The notes: a model not told the origin generated them from the letters alone. Numbered from the stretch's first letter, positions 28,314 to 39,303 are shown. The stretch: 64,000 bases of DNA from JALZVT01 sp039029135 (GCA_039029135.1 JBCCGT010000022.1:28552-92551), one strand, 5' to 3'. Translations and numbers: made by a program.

Positions 28314-28604
28314 ATGTCTAAATCGGACCGCCCTGACCTGTGCTCTGACTCGGACACGAATTCGCGGCCGGAGCAACCGGTCGAGACCCTCGACGCCCGC
28401 GGCCTGCTGTGCCCGCTGCCGGTCATTCGCACCCAGGATCGGGTCGCCGATCTCGCGCCCGGGACCGAGCTCGTCGTACTCGCGTCCGACCCGGGCGCCC
28501 TGCACGACATTCCCGCGTGGTGCCGGGTGCACGGTCACGAGCTGCTGGCCATGAGCGAGCCTGGACCGGAGGTCAGCGTGCGCCTCCGAGTCATGGCGTC
28601 ATAG
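28314..28604 (+). CDS. TusA-like sulfur carrier protein
   Basis: 96 residues. The TusA/SirA fold signature CPLPVIR (Cys33 as persulfide carrier) follows LDARGLL. The C-terminal strands DPGALHDIPAWCRVHGHELL are typical. It has a longer disordered N-terminus than E. coli TusA. It starts 2 bp after the PP-loop gene, so the two are almost certainly cotranslated and probably form a donor-acceptor pair. Confidence 0.85.
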   Translation: MSKSDRPDLCSDSDTNSRPEQPVETLDARGLLCPLPVIRTQDRVADLAPGTELVVLASDPGALHDIPAWCRVHGHELLAMSEPGPEVSVRLRVMAS

Positions 28605-28749
28605 CTGGCGGGACTTTGACCAGCGTCCACCCGCGCGGCCGCCGGGAGTGCTATAAACCTCTGGGGCGTCGAGCCTGTGCCGGCGACACCAGTCGCTCAG
28701 CAGATCCCCAAAGCCGGAATCTATGCGCGCGTTGCGGGTCCAACAGATC

Positions 28750-29355
28750 ATGCGAAAGCCGAAATTGAAGACCAAATCGAGATATCGTCGGACAATATTG
28801 GGTGCGCTGACTCTCGTCGGCGGGTTGACCCTCGCGCTCACGAGCGCCGCAGAGATCTACAAGACCGTTGACGAATTCGGCAACGTCAGCTTCACGGACC
28901 GACCGACTCAGCAGCCGGGCAGGGCGGTCGAGAAGGTCCGCGTCGACACCATGAACACCTACGTCGACGACTCGCCGCGGGCCGCCTACGAAGGTCCAGC
29001 CGGTACTGCGGAGAGCGAGACCGGCGGCTACTACCGGACACTAGCGATACTCTCACCTGAGGCGGACGCCGCCCTGCGCGACAACGCCGGCAACGTCATG
29101 ATCAATGCCCATATTGAGCCGCGGCTGCTGCCCGGCGACCGGATCGCGCTGCGCCTGGACGGCCGCCTGAACGAAGCGGCGGCACAGGGCACGCGCATCG
29201 CGCTCAGCAATCTACCGCGCGGCTCACACAGCATTCAGCTCGTCGTGGTCGATCGCTCCGGCAACGAGAAGATCACGAGCGGGACCCGCGAATTCCACCT
29301 GCAGCGTTTCTCCCAACTGCATCCCAGCTCCCTGGCACGCGGCCGCTCGAACTAG
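28750..29355 (+). CDS. DUF4124-domain exported protein
   Basis: 201 residues from the ATG at 28750; a start 9 codons earlier is possible. A basic n-region, then hydrophobic TILGALTLVGGLTLALTSA as signal peptide or anchor, then the DUF4124 segment IYKTVDEFGNVSFTDRPT, and a C-terminal beta domain (GDRIALRLDGRL ... HSIQLVVVDRSGN). DUF4124 genes commonly sit between glnA and ntrBC in Gammaproteobacteria; glnA is not here but ntrBC follows. Function unknown. Confidence 0.8.
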   Translation: MRKPKLKTKSRYRRTILGALTLVGGLTLALTSAAEIYKTVDEFGNVSFTDRPTQQPGRAVEKVRVDTMNTYVDDSPRAAYEGPAGTAESETGGYYRTLAILSPEADAALRDNAGNVMINAHIEPRLLPGDRIALRLDGRLNEAAAQGTRIALSNLPRGSHSIQLVVVDRSGNEKITSGTREFHLQRFSQLHPSSLARGRSN

Positions 29356-29594
29356 CGGGCCGAGCAGGCGCGAACGCAGGGGGACGGCCGACGCCTGCCC
29401 CATCTTGGTGCGCTGAATCCCGCCATAAACGCGCCCGCCGCTGGATACAGCCGACCAAATTTAGGAACTAGCCAGTAAGTGAGCACTCGCTAATCCGTGT
29501 TCGCGCTGGTCCGTTTGTTGCAAACCCTCCCTCACGGGTTGTTACAACAACCGCCACGAACAGGACTAAGCTAGGCCACCCTGGCGCCACGAGC

Positions 29595-30745
29595 ATGCGA
29601 CGCTTCGCGATGCAGACCCCGATCAACCCACCGCCGGCGGCCCTGCCGGTCGACCTGCTGCAGCACCAACAAACCGCCGTCGTGCTGCTGGATGCCGCAC
29701 AGCGGGTCTGCTATCTGAACGAGGCCGCCGAGACGCTGTTTCAGGTCTCGCTGGCCCGCGTGCAGGGCAACCCGGTCGAGGCGCTGCTACGGATCGATCC
29801 GGACATGCCGCTGGATAAGGTGCTGGAGAGCGCGGCCACCTTTACCCAGCGCGAGGGCAACATCTCGGTGCCTGGGGTCGGGGAACTGCAGCTCGACTAC
29901 AGCATCACGCCGATCCTGGAACCCCAGCCGGGCCATCTGCTGCTCGAGTTTCACAACCAGCAGCATCTGCACGTGTTCGATCGGCATCTGAACCTAGGGC
30001 GCGACGAGCAGCGCAAGGGCAGCCAGGGCACGACCCGCATGCTGATCCGCGGGCTCGCCCACGAAGTGAAGAACCCTCTGGGCGGCATCCGCGGCTCCGC
30101 GCAGCTGCTGGAGTCCGAACTCGCCGACGCCGAGCAGAAGGAATATACGCGGGTCATCATCGAGGAGGCCGACCGGCTGCGCGACCTCGTCGATCGGCTG
30201 CTGGGTCCCACCCAGCCACCGCGGACCGGCATGGTGAACATTCACCAGGTCCTGGAGCGGGTGGTGCGCCTGCAGCAGGTCGAGTCCGACGGCAAACGGG
30301 GCAGCCCCGAAACGCCGGAGATCATGCGCGAGTACGACCCCAGCCTGCCGGAGCTGCGCGGCGATCGCGACCAGCTCATCCAGGCGCTGCTGAACGTGTT
30401 ACGCAACGCATGCCAAGCGCTCAGCGACACGCCGCAGCCGGTGATCCGCCTGCGCACGCAGATCATCCGGCGCTTTACGATTCACAATCGACTGTATCGC
30501 CTGGGCGCCCAGATCGACATCGAAGACAACGGTCCCGGCATCCCAGCCGACCTGCAGGAGCGGATGTTCCTGCCGATGATCAGCGGTCGCGCCGACGGCA
30601 GCGGCCTGGGACTGGCCATCACCGAGACCATCGTCGGTCAGCACGGCGGCCTGATCGGCGTCGAGAGCCAGCCCGGCCACACCTGTTTTTCCATCTTCCT
30701 GCCTCTGACCGAGCCAGAGCGCACGAGCCACAAGGCCAACTTCAA

Positions 30746-30749
<4 letters not shown>
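29595..30749 (+). CDS. glnL: NtrB, nitrogen-regulation sensor histidine kinase
   Basis: 384-residue cytoplasmic kinase that phosphorylates or dephosphorylates NtrC under PII control. PAS domain (about residues 20-125), phospho-acceptor His156 in LAHEVKNPLGGIRG, and an HATPase domain with N, G1 (DIEDNGPGIP) and G2 (GSGLGLAI) boxes. The start may alternatively be the ATG at 29610. Its stop overlaps the ntrC start (ATGA). Confidence 0.95.
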
Positions 30750-32167
<1,418 letters not shown>

Positions 32168-32235
32168 AACCGAGGCAGCAACGGCGCAACGCCTTACACT
32201 GACCCTTCGATCAGAGCAGTGAGACACCGCGCCAG

Positions 32236-32724
32236 ATGCCCTTCGAAATCGTGCTGTTTGAGCCCGAGATCCCGCCCAACACCGGCAGCATCATGCGCCT
32301 GTGCACGAACGCAGGCTGCAGCCTGCACCTGATCGAACCGCTCGGCTTCGAGCTGGACGATCGGCGCCTGCGCCGGGCCGGCTTGGACTACGCGGACTAT
32401 CGCGACGTCCAGACCCACGCGAACTGGGCGGCCTACCGGGACGACCTGGCCGCGCGACTGAATGGGGAGAGGGGCGCGCGCATCTGGGCGTTCAGCACCC
32501 GCGGCCGGCGCCGCTTTACCGAGGCACGCTTCGAACCCGGGGACGTCCTGCTGTTCGGACCCGAGACCCGGGGACTGCCGAATGAGCTGTTGGAGGCGTG
32601 CGGCGAGCGCACGCTGCGCCTGCCGATGCGCGAGAACAGCCGCAGCCTGAACCTGTCCAACGCCGCGGCGGTGGCGGTCTACGAGGGCTGGCGTCAGCTG
32701 GGCTTCGAGGGTGCGAGCCGCTAA
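32236..32724 (+). CDS. trmL: TrmL, tRNA (cytidine/uridine-34)-2'-O-methyltransferase
   Basis: 162-residue SPOUT methyltransferase that methylates the wobble ribose of tRNA-Leu isoacceptors. Conserved elements: PEIPPNTGSIMRLC, the LLFGPETRGLP knot loop, and the C-terminal LRLPMRENSRSLNLSNA SAM-binding knot. Convergent with secB (23-bp gap), as in many relatives. Confidence 0.96.
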   Translation: MPFEIVLFEPEIPPNTGSIMRLCTNAGCSLHLIEPLGFELDDRRLRRAGLDYADYRDVQTHANWAAYRDDLAARLNGERGARIWAFSTRGRRRFTEARFEPGDVLLFGPETRGLPNELLEACGERTLRLPMRENSRSLNLSNAAAVAVYEGWRQLGFEGASR

Positions 32725-32747
32725 ACCGAGCGACCCGTGCGAGTTTT

Positions 32748-33200
32748 CTAGTGCGAGGGCGCCTGACCGGCCTCGTTCTCCGCCTGCTGCGCCTGCGCGT
32801 AGAGGGCCTCGAAGTTGACGGGTGCGAGATGAATCGGCGGGAAGCCGCCCTTCACCATCAGCGAGTCGACCTGCTCGCGAATATAGGGAAACAGCACATT
32901 CGGGCACATGGTCGCGAGTACCTGTTTGCACTGCGCCTCGTCGAGTCCGGACAGGTGGAACACGCCGGCCTGGGTCACTTCGACGATCATGGTCGTCACC
33001 TCTTCGGGTGTGCTGGTGGTCAGGGTGACGCGCAGCGCGACCTCGAACCGGCCTTCCTCAAGCTGCGTCGAGCTGGTGTTCATGTCCAGCTTCACCTTGG
33101 GTTGCCACTGGTCCCCGAACACCATCGGCGCCTGGGGTGACTCGAACGACACGTCCTTGATGTAGATGCGTTCCAGGTTGATCTGTGGGGCGTCACTCAT
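32748..33200 (-). CDS. secB: SecB, protein-export chaperone
   Basis: 150 residues. A tetrameric chaperone that delivers unfolded precursors to SecA. Matches the family in the YIKDVSFESPQAP start region, VTLTTSTPEEVTTMIVEVTQAGVF, and the MCPNVLFPYIRE and PPIHLAPVNFEALY blocks. It follows the rhodanese gene; the glutaredoxin gene often found between them is missing. Confidence 0.97.
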   Translation of the reverse strand: MSDAPQINLERIYIKDVSFESPQAPMVFGDQWQPKVKLDMNTSSTQLEEGRFEVALRVTLTTSTPEEVTTMIVEVTQAGVFHLSGLDEAQCKQVLATMCPNVLFPYIREQVDSLMVKGGFPPIHLAPVNFEALYAQAQQAENEAGQAPSH

Positions 33201-33260
33201 TGGTCGGGTTCCGAAGTGAATGTGGTTTGGGGTGGACGGCGGGGGCCGCGCGATACCCGG

Positions 33261-33716
33261 TCAGGACTTGGCCGCTTTGCCTTTGCCGCCCTTGGCCGCC
33301 TTGCCCTTCACGACCGGCAGGTTCTGGTTGCGCCATTCCGCGATCCCGCCCGCCAGTCGCGCAACGTCGGCGAAACCGTTCTTGCGCAGGACGGTCCCGG
33401 CGGCGCCCGAGTGCTGTCCCATCCCGCAGGCCAGCACGAGCGTCTTGTCCTTGAACTTCTCGAGCTCGCCCAGCCGCGACTCGATGTTGGCGTGCGGAAT
33501 GTTCAGGGCGCCCACGATGTGACCGGTGGCGAACTCCTTGCCGTCGCGCACGTCGACCACCACCGCGCCTTCACGATTGACGAGATCGACGAGCTGCTGA
33601 GCAGTGACGCTGCGGCCACCGCGGCTCATCTCGTTGCGGATAAACAGCACCAGCAGCAGTACGAACGTGCCCACGAGCAGCGAGTGATTGCCAACGAATT
33701 CGAAAAACTGCGCCAT
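33261..33716 (-). CDS. Membrane-anchored rhodanese-like protein (YibN type)
   Basis: 151 residues: an N-terminal transmembrane helix (about residues 10-27) and a single rhodanese domain with VVVDVRDGKEFATGHI and the active-site loop around Cys97 (ACGMGQHSG). A Lys/Gly/Ala-rich tail follows. Located upstream of secB and divergent from gpmI, matching yibN context. Probable sulfurtransferase or persulfide-handling role at the membrane; the physiological substrate is unknown. Confidence 0.9.
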   Translation of the reverse strand: MAQFFEFVGNHSLLVGTFVLLLVLFIRNEMSRGGRSVTAQQLVDLVNREGAVVVDVRDGKEFATGHIVGALNIPHANIESRLGELEKFKDKTLVLACGMGQHSGAAGTVLRKNGFADVARLAGGIAEWRNQNLPVVKGKAAKGGKGKAAKS

Positions 33717-33884
33717 GAGATATCCAGACGAATGTCACGAGCTGCGAGCGGGGTCGCACCCTGCGCGTGCTGCCGGGGCGCGGATTATACACAGCCTTCG
33801 GTGTAAGATCGGCTCGAACGCTCGCCCGCTGTCGGCGGTCTTTGAACGACCCGCAAACGATGCGCAACCGCCGGGAGAAACACT

Positions 33885-35465
33885 ATGGACGGCAAGAACG
33901 GGACGGTCATGAAATCCTGTACGGCACTCATCATCCTCGACGGCTGGGGGCACAACGAGCCCGCGCCGGACAACGCCATCGCGAGCGCAAACACGCCGAC
34001 CTGGGACCGCATGTGGCGCGACAATCCGAACACGCTGGTGCTGTCCTCTGGCAATGACGTCGGCCTGCCTGGCGGACAGATGGGCAACTCGGAGGTCGGG
34101 CACATGAATCTCGGCGCCGGCCGCGTTGTGCATCAGGACCTCACCCGGATAGACGCCGATATCGACGCCGGCCGCTTCGCCGCCAACCCGGCGTTCACCG
34201 AGGCCTTTAAACAGCTCGCCGCCAGCGGCGGTGCGCTGCACCTGATGGGCCTGCTGTCGCCCGGTGGCGTACATAGCCACGAAGACCAGATCAATGCCTT
34301 CATCGAGGCGGCATACGCCATCGGGCTGCGCGAGGTTTATCTGCACGCGTTTCTGGACGGCCGCGACACGCCGCCGCGCAGCGCAAGGCCGTCGCTGGAA
34401 CGCACCAGCGCACTGTTCGAGCGGCTGGGCAACGGGCGCATCGCGAGCCTGTGCGGCCGCTATTTCGCGATGGACCGGGACAATCGCTGGGACCGCGTCG
34501 AGCGCGCCTGGCAGATGCTGGTCGAGGGCGAAGCACCCCACACCGAGACGAGCGCAGTCGCCGGGCTGGAGGCCGCCTATCAGCGCGACGAAAACGACGA
34601 GTTCGTGGCGCCGACGCTGATTACGCCCCCCGGTTCGTCGGCCGCCAAAATCGGCGACGGCGACGCCGTCGTGTTTCTCAATTTTCGCGCCGACCGCGCG
34701 CGCCAGCTAAGCGCCGCGTTTCGCGCGCCGGCGTTCGACGGTTTCGCCTGCAAGCGCCCGGAGCTCGCCAGCTTCGTGACCCTCACCCAGTACACGGACG
34801 ACCTGCCCGTCAGCGTGGCCTACCCGCCGATCGATCTGGTCAACACGCTGGGCGAGCACCTGGAGACGCTGGGCAAGACGCAGCTACGCATCGCCGAAAC
34901 CGAAAAGTACGCCCACGTCACCTTCTTCTTTTCCGGCGGTCGCGAAGCACCGTTCGACGGCGAGGAGCGCATCCTGGTGCCCTCGCCCGACGTCGCGACG
35001 TACGACCTGAAGCCGGAGATGAGCGCGGTCGAGATGACGGACGAACTGGTGGCCGCCATCAGAAGCGGCCGCTTCGATACCATCATATGCAACTTCGCCA
35101 ACGGCGACATGGTGGGCCATACCGGCGTCTTCGACGCGGCAGTCACGGCCTGCGAAACCGTCGATGTGTGCCTCGCGAGGATCACGGCCGCCCTCGACGA
35201 ATCGGGCGGCCAGTGCCTGATCACCGCGGATCACGGCAACGTCGAGCAAATGCACGACGACGCCAACGATCAGCCGCACACCCAGCACACCACCACGCCG
35301 GTGCCACTGATCTACCACGGGCCCGACCGCGATCTGCGACTCGACGCCGGCGGCAGCCTCTCGGACATCGCCCCGACGCTGCTGCATCTGATGGACCTGC
35401 CCCAGCCGGCCGAGATGAGCGGCCGCTCCCTCGCCCAGCGACCGGCACGGCAACGATCGGCCTGA
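33885..35465 (+). CDS. gpmI: 2,3-bisphosphoglycerate-independent phosphoglycerate mutase
   Basis: 526-residue Mn-dependent alkaline-phosphatase-superfamily enzyme of glycolysis and gluconeogenesis. LIILDGWGHNE carries the first metal-binding Asp; the phosphoserine is Ser69 in QMGNSEVGHMNLGAG; HDDANDQPHTQHT near the C-terminus supplies His ligands. The start at 33885 is preceded by GGGAGAAACACT; the internal ATG at 33909 lacks a comparable ribosome-binding site. First gene of gpmI-envC-ctpA-yibQ. Confidence 0.96.
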   Translation: MDGKNGTVMKSCTALIILDGWGHNEPAPDNAIASANTPTWDRMWRDNPNTLVLSSGNDVGLPGGQMGNSEVGHMNLGAGRVVHQDLTRIDADIDAGRFAANPAFTEAFKQLAASGGALHLMGLLSPGGVHSHEDQINAFIEAAYAIGLREVYLHAFLDGRDTPPRSARPSLERTSALFERLGNGRIASLCGRYFAMDRDNRWDRVERAWQMLVEGEAPHTETSAVAGLEAAYQRDENDEFVAPTLITPPGSSAAKIGDGDAVVFLNFRADRARQLSAAFRAPAFDGFACKRPELASFVTLTQYTDDLPVSVAYPPIDLVNTLGEHLETLGKTQLRIAETEKYAHVTFFFSGGREAPFDGEERILVPSPDVATYDLKPEMSAVEMTDELVAAIRSGRFDTIICNFANGDMVGHTGVFDAAVTACETVDVCLARITAALDESGGQCLITADHGNVEQMHDDANDQPHTQHTTTPVPLIYHGPDRDLRLDAGGSLSDIAPTLLHLMDLPQPAEMSGRSLAQRPARQRSA

Positions 35466-36649
35466 GCACGAATCCGCGGCCATCCAGCGCGCGCGCCCGC
35501 CTGGCCGTCGTCGCCTGGTGCGCGCTCCTGCCCGCCGCGATCGCACCGGCATACGCCGAAGACGCTAAGGCAAGCACCCGCGCCGCGAATCGGGAGCTGG
35601 CCGCCATCGTCGAGCAGCTCAACGCACTGGATACCTGGCTCAGCGACGCCGAGGCGCGTGAGGCGGGTATCGAGCGCGAGCTGCGCGACGCCGACCAGGC
35701 CGTCGCGCGCATCGGTCGAGCGGTCGCCGATCTGGCGGGCGAGGCCGAGGACCTGCGCGAACGTCTCGACCGGCTCGCCAATCGCGCGGCGACCCTGAAG
35801 GCCGAGCAGAGCGAGCAGCGCGAGCGCATCGCCCAGCATCTGAGCGCGGCCCAGCGACTCAGCGGCCAGGACTTTCTCAAGCTGCTGCTGAACCAGGAAG
35901 ACCCCGAAGAGTTCGACCGGATGCTGCGGTATCACCAGTACTTCAGCCGCGCGCGCGTCGACCTGCTCAGCGACTATCGCGCCACGATGGCCGAGATCGC
36001 GACAAACGAGGCGACGATGCTGGCGCGGGCAGACGAGCTTGCGGCCAGCGAAGCGGAACTGGTCGTAGAGCGGGATGCGCTGCAGAGCCGACGTCAGGCG
36101 CGCGAACAACGACTGCGCGCGCTCAAGTCCGAGCGCGCGGACCGCATCGGCGAGCGCGAGCGGCTGCAGGCCGACCGGCGCCGGCTGCGCGACCTTCTGG
36201 CGGAACTCGCGCGTCGCTCCGAGACGCTCGCCGGGCGCGAGTTCGCCGAGCGCGCGGGCGCGCTGCCCTGGCCGGTGAGCGGCGTCGTGGAAAGCCGTTT
36301 CGGCGAGCCCCGAGCCGAGGGGCGGCTGCGCTGGCAGGGTAACTTCTTCAGCGCGGGCGCTGACACTCCGGTACGCGCCGTGCATCGTGGCAAAGTTGTG
36401 TTCGCCGAGTGGTTGCGCGGCTTCGGACTGCTGACCATCATTGATCACGGCAACGAGTTCATGACGCTGTACGGCTATGCGGACGTGCTGCTGAAACAGC
36501 CCGGCGATAGGGTGGAAAGCGGCGAACAGATCGCCACCACCGGCCGCAGCGGTGGCCAGGATCTCGACGGGCTGTACTTCGAGGTGCGCAAGTCGGGTGC
36601 GGCCGTCGACCCAGCCACCTGGCTTGCGCCCAAGAGCGGCGCGCGCTAG
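35462..36649 (+). CDS. envC: EnvC-like murein hydrolase activator, apparent CTG start
   Basis: About 395 residues. Signal peptide (RLAVVAWCALLPAAIAPAYA-ED), long coiled-coils (about residues 35-270, heptads rich in Glu/Arg/Leu) and a C-terminal LytM domain. The LytM zinc ligands are replaced: RWQG where active enzymes have an HxGxD-type motif, and LYFEVRK in place of HxH, exactly as in EnvC, which activates septal amidases rather than cleaving glycan. No ATG, GTG or TTG lies in frame before the signal peptide except far inside gpmI. The CTG at 35462 overlaps the gpmI stop (CTGA), so coupled non-canonical initiation is the simplest reading. Confidence 0.85.
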   Translation: MSTNPRPSSARARLAVVAWCALLPAAIAPAYAEDAKASTRAANRELAAIVEQLNALDTWLSDAEAREAGIERELRDADQAVARIGRAVADLAGEAEDLRERLDRLANRAATLKAEQSEQRERIAQHLSAAQRLSGQDFLKLLLNQEDPEEFDRMLRYHQYFSRARVDLLSDYRATMAEIATNEATMLARADELAASEAELVVERDALQSRRQAREQRLRALKSERADRIGERERLQADRRRLRDLLAELARRSETLAGREFAERAGALPWPVSGVVESRFGEPRAEGRLRWQGNFFSAGADTPVRAVHRGKVVFAEWLRGFGLLTIIDHGNEFMTLYGYADVLLKQPGDRVESGEQIATTGRSGGQDLDGLYFEVRKSGAAVDPATWLAPKSGAR

Positions 36650-36718
36650 CCGCCAGCCTTGGGCCGGACTATTCGCTTTGCTGCCGCGGCGCGTCCGGCC
36701 GCAAAAACTGGAGAACCC

Positions 36719-37909
36719 ATGCGCATTCGCTTCGTCGTCCTGCTGGGCGTGCTGCTGTCCATCGTCACGGGGGTGACGCTGGGGGCCGCGCTCTATCGCG
36801 AGCGCAGGGCGGCGAACCCGGAGGCGGCGCTGCTCGACTCCATCGTGCAGCTCGTGCGCTCCAACTACTATCGCGAGGTGAGTCGCAGCGAGCTGCTGGA
36901 GGGCGCCCTGGACGGCGTAATAGGTGCGCTAGACGAGCACAGCCGACTGCTGGACGCGGACGGGATTCAAGTATTGGAGGCAGACACGCGGGGTCGCTTC
37001 GGCGGCATCGGCGTCGAGGTCGGCGTGGTCGCCGGCCGGCTGCAGGTGATCGCGCCGATCCCGAACACACCGGCAGCCAGGGCGGGCATACGCGCAGGCG
37101 ACGTGATCATCGCGGCCGACGACTACCGGGTCGACGAGTCGGCAGCACCCGGGCGCCCCGGGCACGACATCGGCGCGCTGCTCGAACGCCTGCGAGGCGA
37201 ACCGGGCAGCCGCATCACCGTGACGATTGAACGCGACGCCGCGGTGCAGGACTTCGAGCTCAGACGCGACGTGATCCAGGTCGCCAGCGTGCGCGCGCGC
37301 CTGCTGGAGCCCGCCCGCGACGCGCTGGGCTACGTCCGCATCAGGGCGTTCCAGAGCGACACGGCGACGGAGCTGGCGGCCGCGTTGAAACGGCTGCGAG
37401 CCACCGCCGAAGCGCCGCTGGCCGGTTTGGTGCTGGACGTGCGCAACAACCCGGGCGGACTCTTGAACGCAACGGTGGCGGTCGCCGATCACTTTCTCGA
37501 GGCCGGAGACATCGTCTCCACCCGCGGCCGCGACGGCGCCAACGACCTGCGCTATCGGGCGCAGCAGGGAGACCTCTTGAACGGCGCGCCGATGGTGGTA
37601 CTGATCAACTCCGGCAGCGCTTCGGGCGCCGAGATCGTCGCCGGCGCGCTGCAGGACAGCGGTCGCGCGCTGATCCTGGGCAGTCGCAGCTACGGCAAGG
37701 GCACGGTGCAGTCGGTGCTGGCGGTCGACCACGACCACGCACTGAAACTGACGACGGCCGAGTACTTTACGCCGCGCGGTCGCTCCATTCATGAGATCGG
37801 CATCACACCGGACACGGAAATTCGTGCGCCAGTGGGCATGTCTTTTGAGGACGCGCTCATGCAGCGCGCGCGGGCGGAACTGCAAAGACACACAAAACCC
37901 GACGCTTGA
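36719..37909 (+). CDS. ctpA: CtpA/Prc-type carboxyl-terminal processing protease
   Basis: 396-residue S41A serine protease, periplasmic and membrane-anchored by an N-terminal helix (residues 4-23). PDZ domain at about 88-172 (RFGGIGVEVGVV ... AGDVIIAA). The catalytic Ser/Lys dyad is read as S302 (NSGSASGAE) and K327 (SYGKGTV), 25 residues apart as in Prc. The ATG at 36719 has GGAGAACCC just upstream. Follows envC by 69 bp. Confidence 0.94.
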   Translation: MRIRFVVLLGVLLSIVTGVTLGAALYRERRAANPEAALLDSIVQLVRSNYYREVSRSELLEGALDGVIGALDEHSRLLDADGIQVLEADTRGRFGGIGVEVGVVAGRLQVIAPIPNTPAARAGIRAGDVIIAADDYRVDESAAPGRPGHDIGALLERLRGEPGSRITVTIERDAAVQDFELRRDVIQVASVRARLLEPARDALGYVRIRAFQSDTATELAAALKRLRATAEAPLAGLVLDVRNNPGGLLNATVAVADHFLEAGDIVSTRGRDGANDLRYRAQQGDLLNGAPMVVLINSGSASGAEIVAGALQDSGRALILGSRSYGKGTVQSVLAVDHDHALKLTTAEYFTPRGRSIHEIGITPDTEIRAPVGMSFEDALMQRARAELQRHTKPDA

Positions 37910-38362
37910 CTCAACTTCCGGACGAATTTGTTGTGCCGCATCAAACGGCTGGCTATCCTGCTTCGCGAAAGGGTAACGGCGTAATTGCTGGCTGTTTCGA
38001 AAAAAGCGAAAAAACAAAAACAAGAATAAAGACTAAGAGATCAGAGCGACGGGTTTCGATAACAAAAACACAGGCTTTGACGGCTTAGAGGCGATGCGCG
38101 GCGCAATCAGCGCTGCCAGGAAAATCGCCAAGGCCGAACAAAACACTCGTTAAGGCTCAGAGGGAATCAGGTTCCAAAGCGACGCAGAAAAAGCGTGACG
38201 CAGAACACGCGGCTGCTAAAAAGCCATCTGCCCTAAAACCCAAAGAACCTGAAACAAGACTCGCGCTAACAGTCGTTTAGCAAACGACAAAAACAACGGC
38301 GAGCAGCGCTTTTCTCAATCGGCCAACAGCGCGCCTGATGACACGTCAGGATTGCCGAGTAC
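37910..38362. other. A-rich intergenic region with a broken lysine-rich frame
   Basis: 453 bp of visibly A-rich plus-strand sequence between ctpA and yibQ. One frame reads through 37906-38280 with a single internal TAG (38086-38088). The second half (38089-38280) encodes Lys/Ala-rich text such as KATQKKRDAEHAAAKKPSA and ends at the TAG at 38278-38280. No good start codon precedes the second half. It may be a decayed AlgP- or histone-like lysine-rich gene, or only compositional. No hairpin terminator is evident. Confidence 0.35.
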
Positions 38363-39268
38363 ATGACTGCGACTGTTTGGGATCGAGGGGCAAATGCGCC
38401 GCGTCGCGTTGCTGCAAGTAACGCACGCACGAGGCGGAAACAAAAACGCGCGCTGTCCGCCGCAGCAGCGTTCCGCAGCGCCGCATTCGCGCTGTTTACG
38501 CTGACCCTGACTCTCTCTCCCTTGAACAACCTGTGGATAAGCGCCGCGGCGGCCGACAACCTGGCGCCCGCGATGATCGCCGTCGTCATCGACGACATCG
38601 GCTACGACCGCAGGCGCGGCGTTCGCGCGATCGCGCTACCCGGCGTCACCGTTGCGGTCATGCCCTTCACGCCCAACGCGGATTATCTGGCGCGACTCGC
38701 CCACGAGTCGGGCCGCGAGGTGATCATTCACCAACCGATGCAGGGTCGCCGCGGCAGCCGACACGCACACGGCACCCTGACGCTCGGCATGGCACACAAC
38801 GACCTGATCACGACGCTGGACGCGGCCGTCGCCAACGTGCCCTTCGCCGTCGGCCTGAGCAACCACACCGGCAGCGTCTTCACCGCGGATCGCTCGTCGA
38901 TGGACGCGCTCATGCGGAGGATTGCCGACCACGAGCTGTACTACCTGGATAGCCGCACGACGCGCGAGACCGTCGCCGGCGGCGCGGCCGGCAGCTGGGG
39001 CGTGCCCTTCCTGTCGCGCGACGTCTTTTTAGATCACGAAGACCACACGCCGACGATCGAACGCCAGTTCGAGCTGGCGCTGTCGATCGCCCGCCGACGC
39101 GGGCACGTCGTGCTGGTGGGACATCCGCGAGAGAAGAGCCTCGCCGTGCTGGAGCGGCGCCTGGCGCGGCTCGATCCCACGCGCTATGAACTGGTGCCGG
39201 CATCAGAGCTCATCGGGCTGCCCCACCACACCAGCAGCCATTCCAACGGCTACGCCAGCGCGCGCTAG
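38363..39268 (+). CDS. Divergent polysaccharide deacetylase family protein (YibQ)
   Basis: 301 residues with a basic N-terminus and a hydrophobic segment (FALFTLTLTLSPLNNLW) that acts as signal or anchor. The deacetylase-like core has AVVIDDIGYD, VIIHQPMQG, GLSNHTGSVFTAD, LYYLDSRTT and a late VVLVGHPRE. The pattern matches the divergent polysaccharide deacetylase (DUF610) family, which regularly follows envC-ctpA. Enzymatic activity of YibQ proteins is not established. Convergent with hisA. Confidence 0.9.
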   Translation: MTATVWDRGANAPRRVAASNARTRRKQKRALSAAAAFRSAAFALFTLTLTLSPLNNLWISAAAADNLAPAMIAVVIDDIGYDRRRGVRAIALPGVTVAVMPFTPNADYLARLAHESGREVIIHQPMQGRRGSRHAHGTLTLGMAHNDLITTLDAAVANVPFAVGLSNHTGSVFTADRSSMDALMRRIADHELYYLDSRTTRETVAGGAAGSWGVPFLSRDVFLDHEDHTPTIERQFELALSIARRRGHVVLVGHPREKSLAVLERRLARLDPTRYELVPASELIGLPHHTSSHSNGYASAR

Positions 39269-39303
39269 CCCAGCGGCGCAGCCAGCCGCAAACCCAAGAT
39301 CGT

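Noticed and set aside
34451..35461. N-terminal extension of the EnvC-like gene through gpmI in another frame
   Set aside because: The extension is Arg-rich nonsense overlapping conserved gpmI; the signal peptide shows the real N-terminus is near 35462.
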